64,000 bases of DNA, taken from assembly GCA_001936135.1 (NCBI GenBank), contig CP012816.1, positions 1-64,000 on the forward strand. Reading direction: 5' to 3'. Source of the DNA: Saccharomycopsis fibuligera x Saccharomycopsis cf. fibuligera (lineage: Eukaryota; Ascomycota; Saccharomycetes; Ascoideales; Saccharomycopsidaceae). Of this stretch, positions 21,564 through 30,760 are shown piece after piece (within the stretch, counting starts at the first letter, position 1; each line of letters starts with the position of its first letter). Made by a program: the position numbers and the translations under genes. Under the pieces are notes generated by a model that saw only the letters and a list, made by a program, of their open reading frames with translations, had not been told where the DNA came from and made no database searches.

Positions 21564-22987
21564 GAAATAAAAGCATTGATAGCATGAATCTTATTTTTCA
21601 ATATATTAGTGTGCCCCAATCTATATATATCAACAACAGCGGATTTAGTCCTGGCAATTTTCCAAATTTTAGCTTAGCTAATCAATTCGCTTACATATTG
21701 ATCATCTATAGCTTATATAATGTACAAATTGGCTTTAATGCTAAATTAGTTTATTTGACATAATTTTGTGTTTGAAAACTAAGTACGCTAAGAAAATCAA
21801 AGACATAATCTAATATTCGGAAATGTGGGTGTGTCGCTCTCATGGTTGGCAGCATCTTTACTTGAATAACAACTTACCGAAACTTTTATTGTTTTTCAAT
21901 ATTATAGTTCATTTGACTGACTGATGAACATGATTCTAAGATACATGTTATACTCAATTGAAACTGTGTTAATACAATTTGTGATTCAAATAGATAATTA
22001 GCTTGGGCGATCATTCCTGATTCACAATACAAATCTAAAATTAAATACGGAGTGCAAATAAATCCAGCTGAATTTGGAAGAAAAACACATTAAGATGAAA
22101 GAAGCTCAATTATTTATACTAGCTATTTCAGCTACTGGATTACTCAATAGACACAGTCATTCAAGTTAAAGCTTCGAGAAGGAATGTTATACTTGCCCTC
22201 AACTTATAGAGATAAATTTGAAACTTTGACTAAAAAACTTGTATGTCAAAAGGCTGCAAGTTTTAAAATGGTAAGATAGCGTGGTCTATGAATACAATAT
22301 GTAAATAATAATCTATTCAACGGGCACCAAATTTTTGCTCAAGGCAGTCGCAGCACTAAGTTTTAGATACCAGATGCTTTGCGGCTTATAGTGTTGCCTA
22401 AAAAGATTTTAACCACAGCTAAACTTTTAGTACCTATGATCGATAACATTTACAGATCCTACGTTCAACATCATATTCAATGTTTGCCCGCTTGCCATGA
22501 AAATTGCAATATCTGTGGTTGCTCTACAATAGATTAGAATGAATCTTCTCCTAGGTCATTAAGTCTACCTCTTCTAGGGCAGTAAGTTTAGCTCTTCTGT
22601 GGTAGGACTATCAAAAAGCCTTTTTAGTTGATATTTACTATACAAATTGGTCATCAATACATCTGTGCTGCTGCTGTACAAGCTTCTGTACAAGCTGCTA
22701 TATACTATAATTTCGGGTTGGATTCTTAAGCTTGTTGCTTTGTATGTTGGTAATGTTGCATTATCAAGAAATACGGATACTTTCTCTAACTCCCATAACA
22801 GCAGGGGTAGACAAAAGATTAGTTAGTTCATGAAAAGATACATGTTAGTAAAAAAATTACGAAGAACTCGAATTAGTAGGAAGCGCAAAAGGAGATATGT
22901 GTAAGTGTTGACTTCCTAATTTAGTCATTCCAGATGAACTTAGCTTTATTTCTAATGCTTTCAAGTTATTGCATGAATGTATTGAGT
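21564..22987. other. Gene-free spacer, 1.4 kb
   Basis: AT-rich and without a usable open frame, lying between the convergent nuclease gene and PTA1. The length is large for a convergent spacer in this window, so an unannotated RNA gene is possible; I could not identify one. Confidence 0.6.
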
Positions 22988-24967
22988 TCAGTACTCTAGC
23001 ATTGTGCTGGTGGCCTCACTGCTGTAGTTTTCTAATTTGGTAGGATCATATGAATCTTCAACACTCTCTGTATCTGATGGTGGCTGCGAGGGTAGATCGA
23101 TTGCCTCGGGATCGTATTCATCTTCTTCTTGGTCTTCATTTTGTTCTTGTTTGGTTTCTTGTTTTATTTTCTCCTTATTTTGCTCTTCAAGTTCTTGTTT
23201 CCTTTCAGCTTTCCCAGTTGAGCCATTTTGTTGCTGGTCTGGTAAGGCTTGACTATTCTCTATTGATACTAGGTCCGATTTACCATTTCCCATTAATTTT
23301 ATTCGCTTTTTCTGGGAGTCAGGCTCGCTGTCAGTATTATGGCCATTGTTGTCAGAACTTTCTCTGCGTTTGGCTTTTATCTCAATTTCATTGGTCACGA
23401 AAACCTGCCGATACGTTTCGCCTACCTTAGTTAGTTTATCAATAATCTCCTGTGAGCTTGCTTTCTTTAAAGCTATCAAAACCATGTTCACAATAATATC
23501 AAGGTTTTTGATTGTGCTTATGTCAAACTCTAGTGGGGCAATTTCTGATACGCCATCCACAATTTTTGCAGGAGCAAGGGCTGTTTTGTACAACGACAGA
23601 TATGCCATTTTCCCATTATCATCATAAAATTGTTTCTTTTGAGAAAATCTTGCCTTTTTGATTATAGTAATGAAATTATCATGATGCAAATCAACTAGCA
23701 AATTTTTATTGGTGCGCTCATGGTTTTGAATTTGTAAAATGTAATTAATCTTATTTAAAAAACTCAACGAAACCTGGTCATGCTCATTTAGTTTAGAAAT
23801 GTTGGTTGGATCTTTCTGTAGTTGTTCGTTTTTCTTCACAAATGGGTTCAAAAAATTGTTTCTGAACAAATAGTCTATCAATATTTTCATGGATCTATGA
23901 GAAAACCGTTTTTCTAACTTGTACTTCATACGATAATAATTGTCCCTTTCGTCATCAATATTCAAAAGAAACAATTCTCTTTCAATAGGCATCTTTTGAT
24001 CTAAATCAAGCTTGACCAAAGATTTGACTATTGGTTTAGACAAATAAGGTCGTTTCTGAATGAGCTTGATTAACAAAAAGCAAATGGAAGAGAAAAGTTG
24101 ACAGCTAAGGGTTTGTTTGTAAACAAGTAAATTGACAGCAAATTGTAGCAAAAAGTCAGATTCCTTATGGAGCTCATCCTTTATTATCCCACTTGACTCA
24201 TGTAAGTCATCAAGCATTATCATGGATAAATTCTGAGTATTAACCGGTTTAAGATTGTTTTTTTGCTGTCTACGTTTACGAGGATCTTTTGGAGGCGGCA
24301 CTGCTTGAATCTCGATAATTCTGAAAAGAAACTTTAACAAAACCAATTTCACCACAATGTTCCTAGTCACATTTTCATCATTGTCGTTGTTCTGGGAACT
24401 ATCTTCCAGTGGTATCGTCAATGGATAACTACCGTCCCACTGCGATAACACAAATTTCTTTAACTTGTCCATCTGTGACCAAAGTTCTCGGCTATTGTCA
24501 AGGTTATCAGAGATGTTCAAAAAAGTCAAATCGTATAAATCAATGGAAATAGTAATAAATTTTTTGAGTAATGTAATGTCACTTAGTATTGGGCTTTTGA
24601 AGATATCATTCAGTGTTGCATCGTCCTCGCTGTCAAGCTTATAATCATCGTCATCATCTCCATCATCATCTTTCTTTTCATCCTTTTTTGATGAGCTGTC
24701 TAAAGAAGCGCTCTCCGGATAGACTATTCTGACAAAAGAATCCAAGATTTGGATAGAAAGGCTCTTTCGTAGCGGAATATCCAACCTACTGTTGAAATTT
24801 GTCAAGGTCCAGATATAACTGAGACACCATCCTACCACCCTTGGCTCTTCGTTGCCTTCAAGAATGCTCAACATCGACGATAGCACCAGCGGCAAGAAGT
24901 CCATGTTTGTGGCCGCAAGGGCGCTGGCGGCCTCTAGCTGTTTCAATTGGGTGTCTATGTCAGCCAT
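22988..24967 (-). CDS. PTA1: Pta1, symplekin-like subunit of cleavage and polyadenylation factor (659 aa)
   Basis: The open frame extends to 25030 but begins there with GTG. The first ATG (24967, MADIDTQLKQLEAASALA) aligns with the start of S. cerevisiae Pta1, so I start there. The N-terminal HEAT-like region (LPLVLSSMLSILEGNE, VVGWCLSYIWTLTNF) is followed by the signature LKKFVLSQWDGSYPL, near-identical to Pta1. An acidic insert (DDDGDDDDD) lies near residue 120. KMAYLSLYKTAL and the MVLIALKKAS region also match the family. The C-terminal 120 residues are charged, Gln/Glu-rich and end in an acidic Pro/Ser tail. At 659 residues it is shorter than yeast Pta1 (785). It scaffolds the nuclear mRNA 3'-end machinery and bridges to Ssu72. 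Confidence 0.88.
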   Translation of the reverse strand: MADIDTQLKQLEAASALAATNMDFLPLVLSSMLSILEGNEEPRVVGWCLSYIWTLTNFNSRLDIPLRKSLSIQILDSFVRIVYPESASLDSSSKKDEKKDDDGDDDDDYKLDSEDDATLNDIFKSPILSDITLLKKFITISIDLYDLTFLNISDNLDNSRELWSQMDKLKKFVLSQWDGSYPLTIPLEDSSQNNDNDENVTRNIVVKLVLLKFLFRIIEIQAVPPPKDPRKRRQQKNNLKPVNTQNLSMIMLDDLHESSGIIKDELHKESDFLLQFAVNLLVYKQTLSCQLFSSICFLLIKLIQKRPYLSKPIVKSLVKLDLDQKMPIERELFLLNIDDERDNYYRMKYKLEKRFSHRSMKILIDYLFRNNFLNPFVKKNEQLQKDPTNISKLNEHDQVSLSFLNKINYILQIQNHERTNKNLLVDLHHDNFITIIKKARFSQKKQFYDDNGKMAYLSLYKTALAPAKIVDGVSEIAPLEFDISTIKNLDIIVNMVLIALKKASSQEIIDKLTKVGETYRQVFVTNEIEIKAKRRESSDNNGHNTDSEPDSQKKRIKLMGNGKSDLVSIENSQALPDQQQNGSTGKAERKQELEEQNKEKIKQETKQEQNEDQEEDEYDPEAIDLPSQPPSDTESVEDSYDPTKLENYSSEATSTMLEY

Positions 24968-25499
24968 GATTTTCTGTAGTGTCAAAACGAGTCTTTCAGA
25001 ACACAGACAGTCGAGGAAGAGGTGACACACAGCTGATATTTTGCTGCTGGGTACGTTTTGATAGTATTGCCCCGGTGATTTAGTCCCAAAAGGAGGTATC
25101 CTTCACCAGTCTGTAGTTGAGCTAGTTAAGAGTTCGCTCTTTATAGTTCGTTGTATTTTACAGTTTTGCTCCAGATAAGAGCTTATCAACGCGCTTTCCT
25201 GAGAGAAGCTGTGGTTGTGCTGTACTGTTTTCTGCGTCGCTTTATGTTTAGATCTCCAGCAGAAATTACTCCAAAGAAAGGAAACCAAAATCAAAATCAC
25301 GAAAAACCAGACAGAAAAGAGAGAAAAGAAAAAATAGAAAATGAATAAAGCGCGCGCGCTCGTGACCACCTCAAAATCAACCTCAACAACTCAAATTTAA
25401 AGCATAATTATCATCATCATCATCATCATCATCAGATACATCAAGTAATCTCATATCTTGATATCGGCATTGCTCAACTTATAGCATAACCAACAAATA
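24968..25499. promoter_or_regulatory. Shared head-to-head promoter of PTA1 and MPE1
   Basis: The 532 bases separate the two ATGs. A (CAT)9-type trinucleotide run lies at about 25405-25434, close to the MPE1 start, and an alternating GC run (AAGCGCGCGCGCTCG) at about 25348-25362. No TATA box is evident, in keeping with constitutive expression of both genes. Confidence 0.6.
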
Positions 25500-26867
25500 A
25501 TGTCATCTACTATATTTTACAGGTTCAGGTCGCAAAAAAACAGCTCGCGTATCGCTTTTGATGGTACTGGTCTTACCGTCTTCGACTTGAAGAAAGAGAT
25601 CATCAACACCAATAAACTTGCTCCCGCCACTGACTTTAATCTTAGCTTGTACAATCCAGATACAAATGAAGAATACAACGATGATAACCAGGTGATACCC
25701 CGTTCCTCATCAGTCGTTGCTAGAAGATATCCCGCTTCTAAATACAGTAAGAGCAATGCCTCTAGATACATTGTTGGTAAGCCAAGAATAACAAAGAATT
25801 CAAATTTGAATAATCCATCAAGTGGGATGAGCGGGCAAGGCAGTACCATCAATGCTGCTGCCAATATGATAACATTAAGTAGTGATAAGAATATTTCAGA
25901 AGAAGACAAAATCAAAGCAATGTTTCAGAATCAGGATATGGCGTGGCAAGAAACTCAAGAATTAATGCAAAATGCAACGCCCGTGTTTACTCGCAGAAAT
26001 GATGCTTCATCTGCAGACAAAAATGAAGCCCCTCCACCAGGTTACATATGCTACAGATGTGGTAGTAAAGATCATTTTATCAAGAATTGTCCAACAAATG
26101 GCGATGCAAATTTTGATGGTAAGCGTATTAAGAGAACTGCAGGTATTCCAAGATCTTCTTTGAAGACAGTTGATAAGTTGCCCACCGAGGAAGGTGGCAG
26201 TTACATGTTAAGTGATGATGGTAAATTTGTCATTGCAGTAGCTGATAAGAAAGCTTGGGAAACTTTTCAAAAAAAGCAAAATTTGTTTAATAATTTAAAC
26301 AAAGAATCAATAACCGATAAATCTTTAGTGGATCCGATAACCAACAAATTGTATCAAAAACCAGTGAAAACACCGTGCTGCAAAAAAATATACTCATTGG
26401 ACTCTATTGAATCCTTATTAATCGAAAATGACTTCATTTGTCCAAATTGTGGTGAGAAAGAAATTCTTCTAGATCAGCTAGTCAAAGATGAGGAAACTAG
26501 CAAGAAAATCAAAAATTATCTTGAAAAAGAAGCAGAGAAAAACGGTCTTAAAAGATCAGATTTGGATGCTAAAGATTTTGAAAATACTCTTGGCTTGCCA
26601 GATTTGAAAAGAATTAAAGTTGATAATAATATCAATAGTAATACTGGCGGCATCGGTAACAGTACCATTGAGTTACCTTCGAAACCACAATTACCTGTGG
26701 TACCTAACGGTGTATCTATTATGCCCCCAACTTTCTTGCCTGGATTTTCAGCCCCAATAATGCCGGTTAGTGGCGCTCCTTTCGTTATGCCGCCAAATAT
26801 GTCAGCAATGATGCCTCCACCAGTTAATGGTTTCCCTTTCACGGGAATCAATGACAATAATAAGTAA
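25500..26867 (+). CDS. MPE1: Mpe1, DWNN/zinc-knuckle/RING subunit of CPF (455 aa)
   Basis: Residues 1-78 form the ubiquitin-like DWNN domain (STIFYRFRSQKN, FDGTGLTVFDLKKEI). Residues 184-197 are a CCHC zinc knuckle (CYRCGSKDHFIKNC). About 277-325 is a U-box/RING-like domain (DPITNKLYQKPV, CCKKIYS, FICPNCGEKE). The C-terminus is Pro/Met-rich (PPTFLPGF, MPPNMSAMMPPP). This is the full RBBP6/Mpe1 architecture at the usual length (yeast 441). Mpe1 is a core subunit of CPF and promotes pre-mRNA cleavage and polyadenylation. Its neighbour PTA1 encodes another CPF subunit, transcribed divergently from the same intergenic region. Confidence 0.95.
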   Translation: MSSTIFYRFRSQKNSSRIAFDGTGLTVFDLKKEIINTNKLAPATDFNLSLYNPDTNEEYNDDNQVIPRSSSVVARRYPASKYSKSNASRYIVGKPRITKNSNLNNPSSGMSGQGSTINAAANMITLSSDKNISEEDKIKAMFQNQDMAWQETQELMQNATPVFTRRNDASSADKNEAPPPGYICYRCGSKDHFIKNCPTNGDANFDGKRIKRTAGIPRSSLKTVDKLPTEEGGSYMLSDDGKFVIAVADKKAWETFQKKQNLFNNLNKESITDKSLVDPITNKLYQKPVKTPCCKKIYSLDSIESLLIENDFICPNCGEKEILLDQLVKDEETSKKIKNYLEKEAEKNGLKRSDLDAKDFENTLGLPDLKRIKVDNNINSNTGGIGNSTIELPSKPQLPVVPNGVSIMPPTFLPGFSAPIMPVSGAPFVMPPNMSAMMPPPVNGFPFTGINDNNK

Positions 26868-27402
26868 CTTATGTTTAATATCTGGTGGTTTTTGTTGTGG
26901 GCGTGTTTACAGGTGTAAATTCTATAATGTTTTTTACTGTTTTTTTATTTTTGCTCATTTCAATTAAAAAAAATCACCAATGTTTTTTGAAGCAGCAATT
27001 GGAATGCTAAATTTCTGTAAAGATTGATTGTATAAAATCTTTATCCATTCAAAACTATGGCCGGTAGAGAACTTATAACAAAATTAAACCGCTGCTTTTT
27101 CAGTTCAATGTAAACAAGTACTACAATTTTATGTTGTTGCTAAGTTTAGGTATTAACAAGTCTTTAGTATTCAAACTATTCCTTTTATTCAAGAGATATT
27201 ATAAAGCAGTGTATATGAATGTAATAAAATTGAAAGAGGAAATATAAAGCAACAAATGAACAAAGAACGAAAAATAAAAAGGTAATGATAAAATGGAAAC
27301 TGAGTTAATTAAAAAGATTAAAAGATAAAAAAATAATGCGCTTTTCTCATACAAAAAGACGAAAATAATCACAAAAACTAAAATAAAATAAAGGCAACTT
27401 TC

Positions 27403-27441
<39 letters not shown>

Positions 27442-27513
27442 ATAATTGAATAAACGATAAGTTGACAATGAACTAAAAGTGTGTAAAAGATCTGACTTTT
27501 TTTATGTAAATAG
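26868..27513. other. Convergent 3' spacer with A32 tract
   Basis: AT-rich DNA between MPE1 and MRN1 ends. An uninterrupted run of about 32 A lies at 27408-27439, just beyond the MRN1 stop (T-run in the MRN1 sense). No gene seen. Confidence 0.7.
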
Positions 27514-29607
27514 TTAGTTGGTATTAGCTGTTTCTTCAAGACGTGATTCTTGAGAGCCGCCTTCAGTAATTGGACTTGCACTTTGATCAGCGTTACCATC
27601 AGAACCATTGCCAGCACTACCGCCATTGTTGCTAACTTCTGGGGCATCACTTGTTTGACCAGCAGATCCTGGATTACTATGGACGTTTCCAGCATATCCA
27701 TTACCATTAAGAGTAACCTGGCCACCAGTCTGACTGGCAGCAGCAGCCGCGGCCGCGCCATTGAGAGACTGAAACTGTCTTGGCATATTACCGCATCTGT
27801 CTTTACCATAATTGATTTTGAAATTTTTGTAATCTTCATTCATCTTTATGCCGTCAATTGCCTTGATAGCATTAGCAATATTGGTAAAGTTAACAAAAGC
27901 ACACTTCTTTTCTGGTAAAAAGTTGATTTGTTCGATCTCACCAAATTTACCAAAATCTTTTCTTAACTTTGGTTCAACATAAATATTTTCCAAATCTCTT
28001 TCAATGTTACCAATGTAAATATTTCTAGAGGCACCAGAAGAAACAGCCAAAGCAATTGGGTTAGGTAGAGGACCAGAATGTTTTCCCCAGCCTACCTTAA
28101 CTCTTCTATTATGAATAGTCAAACCATGCAAATGACACATAGCAAAGAATTGTGCAGCAGCAATTGGATCAATAAAAGTAATGAAGCAAACGTGGCGTTC
28201 AGATAAGTATCTAATAGTTTGCAACAAACCACCTCTAACAACATTACAGATTTCTTCAATAGAAGAATCTGGATGCAAACTGCCCAAGTAAACAGTTCTG
28301 TTACCCAAGTTATTGACCCCACCAGCACTAGTGGCGATTGCGGCAGCAGCAGCTTGTTGTTGCACCAAAGCATTGGAAATAAAGTCTCTGTCTGCAGCAG
28401 TAACTAAATGTTCCATACCTGGAGCCAAACCAAGGTATTGAGCGGCATTATGTTGTTGAGTTTTGGTAATGAATGCACATCTGTCTTTACCATAAAAGAT
28501 TTTCTTGTTGACATATTTTTCTTCCAAAGGTAATTGTTGAACAACTCTAACAGCACTTAAGATGCTCAAAAAGTGAACAAAAGCCACACCTTTTTCAGCT
28601 AAAATTTTGACAGTATCAATTTGGCCAAATTTAGACAAATCTTGTTTCAATTCATCCACAGTAACATCTTTACTAAGATTACCCAAATAAACATTTCTGG
28701 TGGCACCGTCTCTTTGAATGCTATTCAATACAGCAGGGGCAATTTGAGTTGATTTACCCCAACCAATTCTGATATCGTTATTTTTGATAGTGAGACGCTT
28801 CAAAATGGCATCAGAATGGAACAACAAAGCAGAGCTTTCGTCAATAAAAGAAATAAAAGCACACATTTTTGATGGAAGAATTCTAACATTTTCAATAATA
28901 CCGCTTCTAACATGATTCAATAATTCTTCTGGAGAGATATCTGGAGGGACGTTACCCAAATAAACGGTACGGCTTGGTGCGCTAGTGCCAATCAAGTCAT
29001 TAGCAGGGTTGCCCATGAATGACCCATTTCTTTGTTGAGCGCCGGCATTAACACCAGGACCTTGTTGATGTGGATTACCGCTTGGAGAAGCAGCATTACC
29101 AACAGGTAAATTATTAAGGCCAGTACCGGAACTAGAAGCCAAGCTGTTCAAACCAGAGTTCAAGTGAGATAGATCTGCATTAGAGTCGCTGAAACCTAAT
29201 CCGTTGATTGGTCCATCGATCCCATTAGCGTTAACATTGTGGATGTCATTCAAGCCATTGAGAGCACCAGGATTATTAAAATTATTGGCGATACCAAAAT
29301 CATTATATTCGGCTGGAGGAGGTGGATATCCTTCTTGCAAGTAAGGACTATTAGCGGAGTTGAATTGTTCGTTTCTCTCGCCCATGTGAAGTTGGCTTAA
29401 AGGAATGTTATTGTTGAATTGGTTTGGGTTAATTGGTGGGCCTTGAGTGCCGTTGGATAAACCATTTGGGGGACCGTTGTTGTAGTTGTTGAACCCATTT
29501 TGGTTAGAATATGGGTTTGGTTTTTGGGGAATGTAAGGTGATCCCACCATCAATTGTTGTTGCAAAAGAGGATTGTAGGACATATCATACGAATAGGAAC
29601 TTTGCAT
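27514..29607 (-). CDS. MRN1: Mrn1-type RNA-binding protein with four RRMs (697 aa)
   Basis: Residues 1-210 are Asn/Gln/Pro-rich and prion-like. Four RRMs follow: about 213-285 (TVYLGNVPPD, CAFISF), 304-377 (NVYLGNLSKD, VAFVHF), 437-509 (TVYLGSLHPD, VCFITF) and 528-605 (NIYIGNIERD, CAFVNF). RRMs 1 and 3 end in IGWGK/VGWGK, RRMs 2 and 4 in YGKDRC, an alternating pattern that marks the fungal Mrn1/Nrd1 family. A Gly/Asn/Ser-rich tail closes the protein. Yeast Mrn1 (612 aa) binds mRNA 3' UTRs, including mRNAs for mitochondrial and cell-wall functions, and affects their stability. No in-frame CTG was found across the RRM region in my scan. Confidence 0.93.
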   Translation of the reverse strand: MQSSYSYDMSYNPLLQQQLMVGSPYIPQKPNPYSNQNGFNNYNNGPPNGLSNGTQGPPINPNQFNNNIPLSQLHMGERNEQFNSANSPYLQEGYPPPPAEYNDFGIANNFNNPGALNGLNDIHNVNANGIDGPINGLGFSDSNADLSHLNSGLNSLASSSGTGLNNLPVGNAASPSGNPHQQGPGVNAGAQQRNGSFMGNPANDLIGTSAPSRTVYLGNVPPDISPEELLNHVRSGIIENVRILPSKMCAFISFIDESSALLFHSDAILKRLTIKNNDIRIGWGKSTQIAPAVLNSIQRDGATRNVYLGNLSKDVTVDELKQDLSKFGQIDTVKILAEKGVAFVHFLSILSAVRVVQQLPLEEKYVNKKIFYGKDRCAFITKTQQHNAAQYLGLAPGMEHLVTAADRDFISNALVQQQAAAAAIATSAGGVNNLGNRTVYLGSLHPDSSIEEICNVVRGGLLQTIRYLSERHVCFITFIDPIAAAQFFAMCHLHGLTIHNRRVKVGWGKHSGPLPNPIALAVSSGASRNIYIGNIERDLENIYVEPKLRKDFGKFGEIEQINFLPEKKCAFVNFTNIANAIKAIDGIKMNEDYKNFKINYGKDRCGNMPRQFQSLNGAAAAAAASQTGGQVTLNGNGYAGNVHSNPGSAGQTSDAPEVSNNGGSAGNGSDGNADQSASPITEGGSQESRLEETANTN

Positions 29608-30760
29608 ACTATGAGTGACAAATGGGTATTTTCAAGTAGTCTAGAGCTTGAAGGATCAAAGCAGGCACACAGACGGGAATCAAAGAGCGTAACTGAGATG
29701 CAATAAAATCGGAGCGGAAAACCAAAAATATGGATTATGTGGCTTCAATTTAATTAAATTTTGATTTGCGGTCTTTTATTTTTCTTGAAACAGAGAATTT
29801 AGAGGAATTTCTGTTTCTGACAAATTAAAGAAACAAACAAGTCAATAATGTAAAAAGGTTTGGTATGTGTTGATTGTTTGACGATGCGTAGAAAATAACA
29901 GGTAATGCAAAAAAAAAAAAAAAAAAAAGGTATACTTGTACTTTTTTTTTTCTCAGTGGAAAAGTCCTTTTTGATCTTCAGGTTTGAGCAACAGTTTTAG
30001 AACTGAAACGAAAGTATAGCAAGCGCAGAATAAAGCAGAAATGAATAATAAGGAATTGAACTGAAAGATGCTGATGTGCTGTTCTGACTTTGCTTTGAAC
30101 TGAAGTTGTTCGTGAAATGGAAAGTAAAGAGAGGTTGAAAAAAAGAAAGGGAAAAGAAAGGGAAAAGAAAGGAAACGAAGTAGAATTAAATTGGTATGGG
30201 AACAGAAACAAAAATCAAAACGCAAAACGGTACCGCGGAAAGAAAGAGGAAAAGAAGATGGAAGTGAAGAAGAATGAAAGAAGAATAGAATAAGGGGATG
30301 TTGGAGGGGAGTATATGCAAAGCGAAAGGCGTTTGAGGTGGGAGAAGCTGAGTGCAAGACCAAGATTAATACTGGCGAGGAAGAAAGATTTTAAACTGTT
30401 TAAGCGCTGCAGAAAAGCTTTTTGGAAATTGTGAACACGAAGCATCAAACAGGCTGCCGGAAATATCCCAATGAGGTAATCCGGGACGGAGAGCTTGTTG
30501 ATCACGTGTAAATGGACGGAGCACGGAAAATCCTGTATGGACGGCAAAGGAAGAAAAATATTCGAATTAGGAAACTACAAAACAACATCAAGAGATCAGA
30601 CGTAAAGAAGAGAAGGAGAAGAAGCACCAGCAACATTCACAAGACAATGCGAAACAGCTGGCTTTTTGTTGTTTAGATTTGAATAAATTGACTGTTTGAG
30701 TCTCTAGTTTTTGGAATCGCGTGCATAATAACTGAGTTCCCTTTCACGGTTTTGCCACCA
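29608..30760. promoter_or_regulatory. Divergent promoter MRN1/BYE1 with CACGTG box
   Basis: The + strand is strongly purine-rich from about 30110 to 30650. ATCACGTG, a perfect Cbf1-type site, lies at 30501-30508, about 250 bases before the BYE1 ATG. An A20 tract lies at about 29909-29928. The long spacing (1.15 kb) suggests a long MRN1 leader or two independent promoters. Confidence 0.55.

Noticed and set aside
24968-25030. 21-residue N-terminal extension of Pta1 (MCHLFLDCLC...)
   Set aside because: It begins with GTG and has no counterpart in the family; the ATG at 24967 aligns with the known Pta1 start.
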